In this document: piece after piece, positions 55,880 to 64,000 of the stretch
Layout: each line of letters begins with the position of its first letter
Numbering within the stretch: position 1 is the stretch's first letter
Notes under the pieces: model-generated
Told to the model about the DNA's origin: nothing
The model's database searches: none
What the model saw: the letters and a program-made list of their open reading frames with translations, nothing else
Position numbers and translations under genes: made by a program
DNA from: a beta proteobacterium AAP51
GTDB lineage: Bacteria; Pseudomonadota; Gammaproteobacteria; Burkholderiales; Burkholderiaceae_C
Length of the DNA stretch: 64,000 bases
Direction: 5' to 3'
Assembly: GCA_001295905.1 (NCBI GenBank)
Contig: LJHT01000091.1
Coordinates: forward strand, 1 to 64,000

Positions 55880-56303
55880 CGTCCTCGGCGCGGATGTGGC
55901 GGATGAGCTCACCCGCAAAGACCTCGACCGCTTGCGCCAGCGCTTGCAGCGCGCCGTTGGTGCGGTGTGCCTGCGCCAGTTCCCGGACCCGGGCCTGAAA
56001 GCAATCCATGCCCTGCTCGTGCGCGACATGCTCGCGGTGCAGGTCGTCGATCAGCCGCTCGATCAAGGTGTTGCCGCCCTGTTCCATCATCGGAAACAGG
56101 CGCATCTCCTCCTTGAACATGTGCTGTTCCAGATCGCGGCCGATGGCACCCAGGGCATCGACCAAGCCTTTGTCGATGCCCTGGGCTTCAATCGCTGCCG
56201 CCAGCGTGAGCAGCTCCGGCAGTGCCCGACGGTGGCCTTCGTGATACCGGGTCTGGATGTGTTCGATCAGCGCGTTGGCGTGCTGGTTCAGGTCGCGGGT
56301 CAT
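55824..56303 (-). CDS. Hemerythrin-domain protein 1 (YtfE/RIC-like)
   Basis: A 159-residue protein from ATG 56303. Ligand segments are LIEHIQTRYHEGHRRALPEL (His21), LEQHMFKEEMRLFPMMEQGG (His61 and Glu65 or Glu66), DDLHREHVAHEQ and LIRHIRAEDDELFPLF (His136, Glu140). It shares most of these with the second protein, so the two are paralogues. It is divergent from the nitrate transporter genes, with an FNR-type site between them. ATG 56303 is chosen because the domain starts at once; the open frame upstream runs into the regulatory region. Confidence 0.85.
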   Translation of the reverse strand: MTRDLNQHANALIEHIQTRYHEGHRRALPELLTLAAAIEAQGIDKGLVDALGAIGRDLEQHMFKEEMRLFPMMEQGGNTLIERLIDDLHREHVAHEQGMDCFQARVRELAQAHRTNGALQALAQAVEVFAGELIRHIRAEDDELFPLFCAPVPTAGIAP

Positions 56304-56360
56304 GTGGGGTGGCAACGGTCGATTCCGGGCCAGTCTGGACGGCAGCCATGCCGAATCACG

Positions 56361-56374
56361 TTGACCCAAGTCAA
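56361..56374. promoter_or_regulatory. FNR/Dnr-type binding site
   Basis: TTGAC-CCAA-GTCAA is a perfect palindrome matching the FNR/Dnr/Anr consensus TTGAT-N4-ATCAA with C/G at the inner positions, as in Dnr and NnrR sites. It lies 58 bases before the hemerythrin start and 153 before the narK start, so it may control either or both in low oxygen or in response to NO. Confidence 0.8.
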
Positions 56375-56397
56375 CGTCTGAGACGTAACCCCCGGCG

Positions 56398-56413
56398 TAG
56401 TTCTTCAGAACTA
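56398..56413. promoter_or_regulatory. NarL-like 7-2-7 palindrome
   Basis: TAGTTCT-TC-AGAACTA is a perfect 7-2-7 inverted repeat, the spacing NarL and NarP use. The heptamer differs from TACYYMT by G at position 3. It lies 24 bases downstream of the FNR-type site, toward narK. Confidence 0.55.
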
Positions 56414-56526
56414 TGTGCGCCCCGGCGCGCATCGTTCTTCTGCCGTGCCCCGCATAGCCACCGTGCGGATGTTCGCAGCCGCGCCGCAGGCAGACAGTCT
56501 CGTCACACCCAAGACGAGTCTGTTCC

Positions 56527-57810
56527 ATGGCCACCCCGACAACCCCCATCCCACGCCAGGCGTGGTCCGTGCTCATCGTCAGCACCATCGCCTTCACCGT
56601 GTGCTTCATGGTGTGGATGATGTTCGGCGTCATCGGCATCCCGCTGAAGAAGACGCTGGGCCTGAGCGCCACCGAGTTCGGCCTGCTCACCGCCACGCCG
56701 GTGCTCACTGGCAGCCTGATCCGCGTGCCGCTCGGTATCTGGACCGACCGCTACGGCGGCCGCATCGTGATGACGCTGCTGATGGCGGCCACCGTGCCGG
56801 CCATCTGGCTGATGAGTTACGCCACGGCTTACTGGCACTTCCTGGTCATCGGCCTGTTCGTGGGTCTGGCCGGGGGTTCGTTCTCGGTGGGCACGCCGTA
56901 TGTAGCGCGCTGGTTCCCGAAGAGCCGCCAAGGCATGGCGATGGGCGTGTATGGCGCGGGAAATTCCGGCTCGGCCGTCAACAAGTTCGCTGCTCCGGCC
57001 TTGCTGGCCATCGGTGGCTGGGCACTGGTACCGCAGGTGTATGCCGCGGTGATGCTGGGCACGGTCATCCTGTTCTGGCTCGGCAGCAGCAGCGACCCCA
57101 AGCACCTGGTCGCCTCGAACGTGAAGTTCACCGACCAGCTGAAGATGCTGAAGGACCCCAAGGTGCTGAAGTACTGCCAGTACTACAGCATCGTCTTCGG
57201 CGGCTACGTGGCGCTGGCGCTGTGGATGGTGCAGTACTACGTCGGCGAGTTCGGCCTGTCGATCCAGACTGCCGCGCTGCTGGCCGCCTGCTTCAGCCTG
57301 CCCGGTGGCGTGCTGCGCGCCATGGGCGGCGTGCTGTCCGACAAGTACGGTGCGCACCAGGTCACCTGGTGGGTGCTGTGGGTCAGCTGGATCTGCCTGT
57401 TCCTGCTGAGCTATCCGCAGACCGACTTCACGGTACTCACCGTCAACGGCCCGAAGACCTTCCACATCGGCCTGAACGTCTATGTCTTCACCGCGCTGAT
57501 GTTCATCCTGGGCATCGCCTGGGCCTTCGGCAAGGCCAGCGTCTTCAAGTACATCGGCAACGACTACCCCGACAACATCGGCACCGTCAGCGGCATCGTC
57601 GGCCTGGCCGGTGGCCTGGGCGGCTTCGTGCTGCCGATCATGTTCGGCGCGCTGATGGACCTCACCGGCATCCGCTCCAGCGCCTTCATGTTGATGTACG
57701 GCGTGGTCTGGGTCTCGCTGATCTGGATGTACTGGACCGAGGTGCGCAAGACCGACCTGATGGGCACCCCAGTGCCGGCCTCCCTTCTCTCGGCCAGCGC
57801 TGCGCGCTGA
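56527..57810 (+). CDS. narK1: Nitrate/nitrite transporter, NarK1-type
   Basis: A 427-residue MFS protein with 12 expected helices. Nitrate-porter features are WTDRYGGRIVMTLLMAATVP, then GGSFSVGTPYVARWFPKSRQ and GMAMGVYGAGNSGSAVNKF (helix 5 signature) and the corresponding helix 11 glycines. This compact form lacks the hydrophilic leader seen in the next two transporters. It is the first gene of the nar block and close to the FNR and NarL-like sites. NarK1-type proteins usually import nitrate with protons, but transport direction is inferred. Confidence 0.88.
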   Translation: MATPTTPIPRQAWSVLIVSTIAFTVCFMVWMMFGVIGIPLKKTLGLSATEFGLLTATPVLTGSLIRVPLGIWTDRYGGRIVMTLLMAATVPAIWLMSYATAYWHFLVIGLFVGLAGGSFSVGTPYVARWFPKSRQGMAMGVYGAGNSGSAVNKFAAPALLAIGGWALVPQVYAAVMLGTVILFWLGSSSDPKHLVASNVKFTDQLKMLKDPKVLKYCQYYSIVFGGYVALALWMVQYYVGEFGLSIQTAALLAACFSLPGGVLRAMGGVLSDKYGAHQVTWWVLWVSWICLFLLSYPQTDFTVLTVNGPKTFHIGLNVYVFTALMFILGIAWAFGKASVFKYIGNDYPDNIGTVSGIVGLAGGLGGFVLPIMFGALMDLTGIRSSAFMLMYGVVWVSLIWMYWTEVRKTDLMGTPVPASLLSASAAR

Positions 57811-57830
57811 GTCCGCTCCGGACCACCGAC

Positions 57831-59465
57831 ATGAACACCAAGACCACGCGAACCCAGGGCGCCGACATCCACGACTGGCGGCCCGAAGACGAGGCCTTCT
57901 GGAACGCCACCGGCAAGAAGCTCGCCTATCGCAACCTCTGGATATCGGTGCCTGCGCTGCTGTGCGGCTTCGCGGTCTGGGGCATGTGGGGAATCATCAC
58001 CGTGCAGATGCTCAACCTGGGCTTCCCCTTCACCCAGGCCGAGTTGTTCACGCTGACGGCGATTGCCGGCATCTCGGGCGCGACCATGCGCATCCCCGCG
58101 AGCTTTCTCATCCGGCTGGCGGGTGGACGCAACACTATCTTCCTCACGACGGCCATGCTGCTGGCCCCGGCCATCGGCACCGGCATCGTGCTGCAGAACC
58201 CGGACTGGCCGCTGTGGACCTTTCAGCTGATGGCGTTGTGGTCGGGCGTGGGCGGGGGCAACTTCGCCAGCTCGATGTCCAACATCAGCACCTTCTTCCC
58301 GAAACGGCTGCAGGGCACGGCGCTGGGGCTGAACGCCGGCCTGGGCAACTTCGGCGTGACGACGATGCAGATCGTCATCCCGCTGGTGATGACGGTGGGC
58401 CTGTTCGGTGCCTTCGGTGGCGAGCCGATGACGTTGGTGAAGGACAGCGGCTGGATCTTCGGGAAGATCGCCGCCGGCACGCCCACCTGGGTGCAGAACG
58501 CGGGCTTTGCCTGGGTGCTGTCGCTGGTGCCGCTAAGCGTGCTGTGCTGGTGGGGCATGAACAACCTGAAGACGGTGTCGCCTGCCACGGGTTCTCCGCT
58601 CGTCGCTTTCGCCAAGATCACCTACCTGTACACGCTGGCCTTCGTGCCGGCCATCTTCATGCTGTGGCTGTATTTGCCTAAGCCCACCGGGCTGGGCGTG
58701 CTCAGCATGTGGGTGGCTATTCCGCTCGACGTGATCCTGGCCCTGCTGGTGATGAAGCTGGCCGCCTTCGGCGAGATGAAGGAAGGCGTGAAGAAGCAGT
58801 TCGCGATCTTCAAGAACAAGCACACCTGGTCGCTGACGGCGCTGTACATCGTCACCTTCGGCTCGTTCATCGGTTTCTCGATGGCGCTGCCGCTGGCCAT
58901 CACGGTGATCTTCGGCTACCAGCACGTGCCTGACGCCAACGGCGTGATGCAGCACACGCTGAAGAACCCGAACGCGCCCTCGGCCCTGACCTATGCCTGG
59001 ATGGGCCCCTTCATCGGCGCTGCCATCCGCCCGGTGGGCGGCTGGATCTCCGACAAGGTGGGTGGCTCCATCGTCACCCAGATCATCTCGGTGGTGATGG
59101 CCGGGGCTTCCGTGGCGGTGGGCTACGTGATGATGCAGGCCTACAGATCGGCCACGCCGGAACAGTACTTCCCGATGTTCCTGGGCCTGTTCATGCTGCT
59201 GTTCCTGGCCAGCGGCATCGGCAACGGCAGCACCTTCCGCACCATCGGCGTCATCTTCGACCGCACCCAGGCAGGCCCGGTGCTGGGCTGGACCTCGGCC
59301 ATCGCCGCCTACGGCGCCTTCATCGCCCCGGTGGTGATCGGCGCGCAGATCAAGGCCGGCACGCCGCAATACGCGATGTACGGCTTCGCGATCTTCTATG
59401 CCGTCTGCCTGGTGCTGAACTGGTGGTTCTATCTGCGTGGCAACGCCTACGTGAAGAACCCCTGA
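57831..59465 (+). CDS. narK2: Nitrate/nitrite transporter, NarK2-type
   Basis: A 544-residue MFS transporter. The cytosolic leader DIHDWRPEDEAFWNATGKKL is typical of NarK2/NarU-type proteins. The nitrate signature is GGGNFASSMSNISTFFPKRL followed by QGTALGLNAGLGNFGVTTMQ; the helix 11 counterpart is ASGIGNGSTFRTIGVIF. Such proteins are usually nitrate/nitrite antiporters of the cytoplasmic membrane, taking nitrate to NarG and expelling nitrite. Starts 20 bases after narK1. Confidence 0.9.
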   Translation: MNTKTTRTQGADIHDWRPEDEAFWNATGKKLAYRNLWISVPALLCGFAVWGMWGIITVQMLNLGFPFTQAELFTLTAIAGISGATMRIPASFLIRLAGGRNTIFLTTAMLLAPAIGTGIVLQNPDWPLWTFQLMALWSGVGGGNFASSMSNISTFFPKRLQGTALGLNAGLGNFGVTTMQIVIPLVMTVGLFGAFGGEPMTLVKDSGWIFGKIAAGTPTWVQNAGFAWVLSLVPLSVLCWWGMNNLKTVSPATGSPLVAFAKITYLYTLAFVPAIFMLWLYLPKPTGLGVLSMWVAIPLDVILALLVMKLAAFGEMKEGVKKQFAIFKNKHTWSLTALYIVTFGSFIGFSMALPLAITVIFGYQHVPDANGVMQHTLKNPNAPSALTYAWMGPFIGAAIRPVGGWISDKVGGSIVTQIISVVMAGASVAVGYVMMQAYRSATPEQYFPMFLGLFMLLFLASGIGNGSTFRTIGVIFDRTQAGPVLGWTSAIAAYGAFIAPVVIGAQIKAGTPQYAMYGFAIFYAVCLVLNWWFYLRGNAYVKNP

Positions 59466-59474
59466 GCTCGGGCG

Positions 59475-60896
59475 ATGCATCCGAACGCCGGCACCCACCA
59501 CGCCATGACGCCCATGACGACGCTGCAGCACTGGAATCCCGAGGACCGCGGGTACTGGGACCGCTCCGGCCGTGCGGTGGCTCGGCGCAACCTGTGGGTG
59601 TCGATCCCCGCGCTGGCCCTGGCGTTTGCGGTGTGGATGCTGTGGTCGGTGGTGGTGGTGCACCTGCCGGCGGCGGGTTTTCGCTACAGCACCAACCAGC
59701 TGTTCTGGTTGACGGCGCTACCCGCCTTGTGCGGCGCCACCTTGCGCATCTTCTACGCGTTTGCGGTGCCGATGATCGGCGGCCGCCGCTTCACCACGCT
59801 GGCCACGGCCAGTCTGCTGCTGCCCGCCATCGGCATCGGTCTGGCGGTGCAGGACCCGAACACGCCGTTTGAGTGGATGGTGGTGCTGGCGCTGCTGTGC
59901 GGCCTGGGCGGGGGCAACTTCGCCAGCTCGATGGCCCACATCAGTTTCATCTTTCCGACCGCCCGCCAGGGCACGGCGCTGGGCCTGAACGCCGGCCTGG
60001 GGCACCTGGGGGTTGCGCTGGTTCAGCTGCTGGTGCCCCTGGCCGTCAGCGCCGGGGTCTTCGGCGTGTTCAGCGGGCCTGCTCAGCCGACGGCCGATGG
60101 CCCGATGTGGCTGCAGAACGCCGGCTTCATCTGGGTGCCGTTGATTCTGGCCAGCACCGCTGCGGCCTGGTTCGGCATGGACGACCTGGCGGACACCCAC
60201 GCCGGCCTGGCCGAGCAGGCGGTGATCTTCACCCGCAAGCACAACTGGCTGATGTGCTGGCTGTACCTCGGCACCTTCGGCAGCTTCATCGGCTTCGCCG
60301 CCAGCCTGCCGATGCTGGTGCAGAGCCAGTTTCAACACGCCGACGCTTTGCATCTGGTGTGGCTGGGACCGTTGATCGGCGCCGTGCTGCGGCCGCTGGG
60401 CGGCTGGATGGCCGACCACTGGGGCGGCGCACGGGTGACCTTCTGGATCTTCGTGGCGATGGCACTCGCAGCGGCGACTGCGTTGTGGAGCCTGCCCGCG
60501 GCCGCCGCCACGGGCGCATCTGGGCAGGGCGGCCACCTCCTCGGCTTCCTCGCGGCCTTCGGTGTGCTGTTCGCCGCATCGGGCATCGGCAACGGCAGCA
60601 CGTTCCGGATGATCTCGTGCCTCTTTATCGCCGAACGGGTTCGCCACGCCGAGGCCCTGCCATCGGCCCAGGCCCTGGCCGCCAAGGAAGGCGCCGTCGA
60701 GGCGGCAGCGGCTCTCGGCTTTGCCAGCGCCATCGGCGCCTACGGCGGCTTCTTCATCCCCAAGAGCGTGGGCTCTTCGCTCGCGATGACAGGCAGTGCC
60801 TCGGCAGCGCTGGCGATGTTCATCGCGTTCTATCTCTCCTGCATCGCGCTGACCTGGTGGGCGTACAGCCGACGCAACGCGCCTTACCCCTGCTGA
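59475..60896 (+). CDS. Third NarK-type nitrate/nitrite transporter
   Basis: A 473-residue MFS protein similar to the one before it: leader HWNPEDRGYWDRSGRAVARR, signature GGGNFASSMAHISFIFPTARQ with QGTALGLNAGLGHLG, and ASGIGNGSTFRMISCLF. It is about 70 residues shorter than narK2, largely in periplasmic or cytosolic loops. I use ATG 59475; ATG 59505 is an option. Likely a tandem duplicate of narK2 with diverged function. It starts nine bases after narK2. Confidence 0.85.
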   Translation: MHPNAGTHHAMTPMTTLQHWNPEDRGYWDRSGRAVARRNLWVSIPALALAFAVWMLWSVVVVHLPAAGFRYSTNQLFWLTALPALCGATLRIFYAFAVPMIGGRRFTTLATASLLLPAIGIGLAVQDPNTPFEWMVVLALLCGLGGGNFASSMAHISFIFPTARQGTALGLNAGLGHLGVALVQLLVPLAVSAGVFGVFSGPAQPTADGPMWLQNAGFIWVPLILASTAAAWFGMDDLADTHAGLAEQAVIFTRKHNWLMCWLYLGTFGSFIGFAASLPMLVQSQFQHADALHLVWLGPLIGAVLRPLGGWMADHWGGARVTFWIFVAMALAAATALWSLPAAAATGASGQGGHLLGFLAAFGVLFAASGIGNGSTFRMISCLFIAERVRHAEALPSAQALAAKEGAVEAAAALGFASAIGAYGGFFIPKSVGSSLAMTGSASAALAMFIAFYLSCIALTWWAYSRRNAPYPC

Positions 60897-60942
60897 TTCA
60901 CCTGCTGATCACTGACCGCAGACATCTTCCTAGGACGACAAC

Positions 60943-63900
60943 ATGAGCCACTTTCTGGACCGCCTCACCCACTTCTCGCAACCCAAGGAGTCCTTCTCCG
61001 GCGACCACGGCATCACCACCGGTGAAGACCGGACCTGGGAGGACGCCTACCGCAACCGCTGGGCGCACGACAAGATCGTGCGCAGCACCCACGGCGTGAA
61101 CTGCACCGGCAGCTGCAGCTGGAAGATCTACGTCAAGGGTGGCATCGTCACCTGGGAGACGCAGCAGACCGACTACCCACGCACGCGCTGGGACATGCCC
61201 AACCACGAGCCACGCGGCTGCGCCCGCGGCGCCAGTTACAGCTGGTACCTGTACAGCGCCAACCGCGTGAAGTACCCGATGGTGCGGGGCCGCCTGCTGG
61301 AACGCTGGCGCGCGGCAATGAAGACGGCGAAGACACCGGTGGACGCCTGGGCCACGATCGTCGAAGACGACGCGGCGCGCCGCGACTACCAGAAGGTGCG
61401 CGGCATGGGCGGCTTCGTGCGCAGCAGCTGGGACGAGGTGAACCAGATCATTGCCGCGTCCAACGTCTACACGATCAAGAAGCACGGCCCCGACCGCGTC
61501 ATCGGTTTCAGCCCCATACCGGCGATGAGCATGGTCAGCTACGCCGCCGGCAGCCGCTACCTCAGCCTGATCGGCGGCGTGTGCATGAGCTTCTACGACT
61601 GGTACTGCGACCTGCCGCCCGCCAGCCCGCAGGTGTGGGGCGAACAGACCGACGTGCCCGAGAGTGCCGATTGGTACAACAGCACCTACATCATGGCCTG
61701 GGGCAGCAACGTGCCGCAGACCCGCACGCCCGACGCGCACTTCTTCACCGAGGTTCGCTACAAGGGCGCGAAGACGGTGGCCATCACGCCCGACTACAGC
61801 GAGGTGGCCAAGTTGGCCGACATCTGGCTGCACCCCAAGCAGGGCACCGATGCGGCGCTGGCCATGGCCATGGGCCACGTCGCGCTCAACGAGTTCTATT
61901 TCAAGCAGCGCAGCCCGTACTTCGACGACTACGCGCGCCGCTACACCGACCTGCCGCTGCTGGTGATGCTCAAGGAGCACACGCTCCCTGACGGCAGCAA
62001 GACCCTGGTGCCCGACCGCTACCTGCGTGCTTCCGACTTCAACGGCAAGCTCGGCCAGGAGAACAACCCCGAGTGGAAGACAGTGGCCTTCGACACGAAC
62101 GGCCGCGCCGTGTTGCCCAACGGCAGCATCGGCTTCCGCTGGACACCCGAAGGCGGTGTCGACCAGGGCAAGTGGAACCTGGAAAGCAAGGAAGCGCGCC
62201 ACGGCACCGAGGTGAAGCTGAAGCTGTCCGTCATCGAAGACGGCGAGCAGGCGCATGAGGTGGTGGCCATCGGCCTGCCTTACTTCGGTGGCGTGAGCAC
62301 CCCGCACTTCAAGTCCAACACCCAGAACGGCGAGGTCAACTTCGTCAAGGTTCCGGCGGTACGCCTGCGCTTGGGGAAGGAAGGCGAGCACCGCGAAGCG
62401 CTCGTGGCCACCGTCTTCGACCTGCAGGTGGCGCAGTACGGCATCGACCGCGGCATGGGCAGCGGTGCGAAAAGCTACGACGACGACGCGGCCTACACCC
62501 CTGCCTGGGCCGAGAGCATCACCGGCACGCCGCGCGACCAGATCATCACCGTGGCCCGCCAGTTCGCCGAGAACGCGCACAAGACGCACGGCAAGTCGAT
62601 GATCATCATCGGCGCGGCGATGAACCACTGGTACCACGCCGACATGAACTACCGCGGCGTCATCAACCTGCTGATGATGTGCGGCTGCATCGGCCAGAGC
62701 GGCGGTGGCTGGGCGCATTACGTGGGCCAGGAAAAGCTGCGCCCGCAAACCGGCTGGACGGCGCTGGCCTTCGCGCTGGACTGGTGCCGCCCGCCGCGGC
62801 AGATGAACAGCACCAGCTTCTTCTACGCCCACACCGACCAGTGGCGCTACGAGAAGCTGGGCATGGAAGAGATCGTCTCACCGCTGGCCGACAAGGCCCT
62901 GTATGCCGGCAGCATGATCGACTACAACGTGCGCGCCGAACGCATGGGCTGGCTGCCCAGCGCACCGCAACTCAAGACCAACCCCATGCAGGTGGTGAAG
63001 GACGCCAGTGCCGCGGGCATGGACCCCAAGGACTACGTCGTCAAGGCACTGAAGGACGGCACCGTCCAGATGAGCTGCGAAGACCCCGACGCGCCGCAGA
63101 ACTGGCCACGTGTGCTCTTCGTCTGGCGCAGCAATCTGCTGGGCTCATCCGGCAAGGGGCACGAGTACTTCTGCAAGCACCTGCTGGGCACCGAGAACGG
63201 CATCCAGGGCAAGGACCTGGGGCACGACGACGCCAAGCCGACCGAGGTGAAGTGGCACGAGCACGGCCCGATCGGCAAGCTCGACCTCGTGGTCACGCTC
63301 GACTTCCGCATGAGCACCACCTGCCTCTACAGCGACATCGTGCTGCCCACGGCCAGCTGGTACGAGAAGAACGACCTCAACACCAGCGACATGCATCCCT
63401 TCATTCACCCGCTGAGCGCGGCCGTGGACCCGGTGTGGCAGAGCCGCAGCGACTGGGAGATCTACAAGGGCTTCGCCAAGACCTTCAGCGAGGTCTGCGT
63501 CGGCCACCTGGGCGTCGAGCGCGAAGTGGTGCTCACGCCCATCATGCACGACACCGCCGGCGAGCTGGCTCAGCCCTTCGAAGTGAAGGAGTGGAAGAAA
63601 GGTCAGTGCGAGCTGATCCCCGGCAAGACCGCGCCGCAGATCACCGTGGTGGAGCGCGACTACCCCAACGTGTTCAAGCGCTTCACGGCACTCGGCCCCT
63701 TGATGGACAAGCTGGGCAATGGTGGCAAGGGCATCGGCTGGAAGACCGGCACCGAGGTCGAGCAGCTCGGCCAGCTCAACGGCAAGACGCTGACCGAAGG
63801 TGTGACGAAGGGCATGCCCAAGATCGTGACCGACATCGACGCCTGCGAGGTGATCCTGCAGCTGGCGCCCGAGACCAACGGCCATGTGGCGGTGAAGGCC

Positions 63901-64000
63901 TGGCAGGCGCTGGGCAAGCAGACCGGGCGCGACCACACCCACCTGGCGCTGTACCGCGAGGACGAAAAGATTCGCTACCGCGACGTGCAGGCGCAGCCGC
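60943..64000 (+). CDS. narG: Respiratory nitrate reductase alpha subunit NarG (partial, 3' cut)
   Basis: The first 1019 residues of about 1240 are present. The N-terminal FS0 cluster ligands are His50, Cys54, Cys58 and Cys93 (THGVNCTGSCSW, RGCARGASYSW), the same positions as in E. coli NarG. The Mo-binding region SFYDWYCDLPPASPQ has the likely Mo-ligand Asp223. WYNSTYIMAWGSNVPQTRTP and MIIIGAAMNHWYHADMNYRG line the molybdopterin site. NarG reduces nitrate on the cytoplasmic side with NarHI. TAGGAC precedes ATG 60943. narHJI are expected beyond the window. Confidence 0.97.
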   Translation, partial: MSHFLDRLTHFSQPKESFSGDHGITTGEDRTWEDAYRNRWAHDKIVRSTHGVNCTGSCSWKIYVKGGIVTWETQQTDYPRTRWDMPNHEPRGCARGASYSWYLYSANRVKYPMVRGRLLERWRAAMKTAKTPVDAWATIVEDDAARRDYQKVRGMGGFVRSSWDEVNQIIAASNVYTIKKHGPDRVIGFSPIPAMSMVSYAAGSRYLSLIGGVCMSFYDWYCDLPPASPQVWGEQTDVPESADWYNSTYIMAWGSNVPQTRTPDAHFFTEVRYKGAKTVAITPDYSEVAKLADIWLHPKQGTDAALAMAMGHVALNEFYFKQRSPYFDDYARRYTDLPLLVMLKEHTLPDGSKTLVPDRYLRASDFNGKLGQENNPEWKTVAFDTNGRAVLPNGSIGFRWTPEGGVDQGKWNLESKEARHGTEVKLKLSVIEDGEQAHEVVAIGLPYFGGVSTPHFKSNTQNGEVNFVKVPAVRLRLGKEGEHREALVATVFDLQVAQYGIDRGMGSGAKSYDDDAAYTPAWAESITGTPRDQIITVARQFAENAHKTHGKSMIIIGAAMNHWYHADMNYRGVINLLMMCGCIGQSGGGWAHYVGQEKLRPQTGWTALAFALDWCRPPRQMNSTSFFYAHTDQWRYEKLGMEEIVSPLADKALYAGSMIDYNVRAERMGWLPSAPQLKTNPMQVVKDASAAGMDPKDYVVKALKDGTVQMSCEDPDAPQNWPRVLFVWRSNLLGSSGKGHEYFCKHLLGTENGIQGKDLGHDDAKPTEVKWHEHGPIGKLDLVVTLDFRMSTTCLYSDIVLPTASWYEKNDLNTSDMHPFIHPLSAAVDPVWQSRSDWEIYKGFAKTFSEVCVGHLGVEREVVLTPIMHDTAGELAQPFEVKEWKKGQCELIPGKTAPQITVVERDYPNVFKRFTALGPLMDKLGNGGKGIGWKTGTEVEQLGQLNGKTLTEGVTKGMPKIVTDIDACEVILQLAPETNGHVAVKAWQALGKQTGRDHTHLALYREDEKIRYRDVQAQP

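Noticed and set aside
60898-62832. 644-codon minus-strand frame opposite narG
   Set aside because: The + strand carries the unmistakable NarG sequence with conserved cluster ligands; the antisense frame is a GC artefact.

Overview
The window reads as chromosomal DNA of a GC-rich betaproteobacterium of the order Burkholderiales, probably near Rubrivivax, Leptothrix or Sphaerotilus. This rests on the gene order of the ribosomal protein cluster, a PEP-CTERM protein, a CadR-type regulator paired with a short CDF transporter, and the NarK-NarK-NarG layout. No taxonomic search was possible.

Layout. (1) 1-15.6 kb is the tuf/S10/spc/alpha ribosomal cluster on the + strand, from the end of tuf through secY, infA and rpoA to rplQ. 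It is essentially complete, but a peroxiredoxin gene sits between rpsQ and rplN, flanked by a terminator and by a hairpin with a possible promoter. (2) 15.7-30.5 kb is an envelope, metal and molybdenum region: a PEP-CTERM protein, a Tat-exported PhoD phosphatase, an uncharacterised P-loop protein/ABC exporter/hydrolase/porin run, a divergent CadR-like/CDF metal efflux pair, divergent modABC/modE around a palindromic operator, and a large secreted protein of unknown family. (3) 30.59 kb is an initiator tRNA. From there to about 45.7 kb lies an accessory island. Its minus-strand genes encode a type I restriction-modification system (hsdR, hsdS, an AlbA_2/Schlafen-like ATPase, hsdM), an unassigned 453-residue protein with a weak nuclease-like motif, a HEPN-motif protein and a Gabija-like GajA/GajB pair. 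It is closed by an XRE regulator with an operator array, an excisionase-like protein and a tyrosine recombinase. (4) 45.8-55.3 kb is further accessory DNA: three small unknown ORFs, a lipoprotein, a two-gene operon with a 1704-residue protein that carries a recombinase-like core, and 1.35 kb without supported genes that contains nested inverted repeats. (5) 55.3-64 kb is a nitrate respiration locus: two overlapping hemerythrin genes divergent from three NarK-type transporters and narG (cut by the window end), with an FNR/Dnr-type palindrome and a NarL-like 7-2-7 palindrome between them.

Links. The molybdate uptake genes feed the Mo cofactor that NarG needs. The hemerythrin proteins plausibly protect against or repair damage from nitric oxide made during nitrate respiration. 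The best candidates for undescribed biology are the 1704-aa/322-aa operon, the 453-aa/HEPN pair inside the defence island, the direct-repeat arrays near hsdM and the XRE gene, and the nested inverted repeat at 54.6-54.9 kb.
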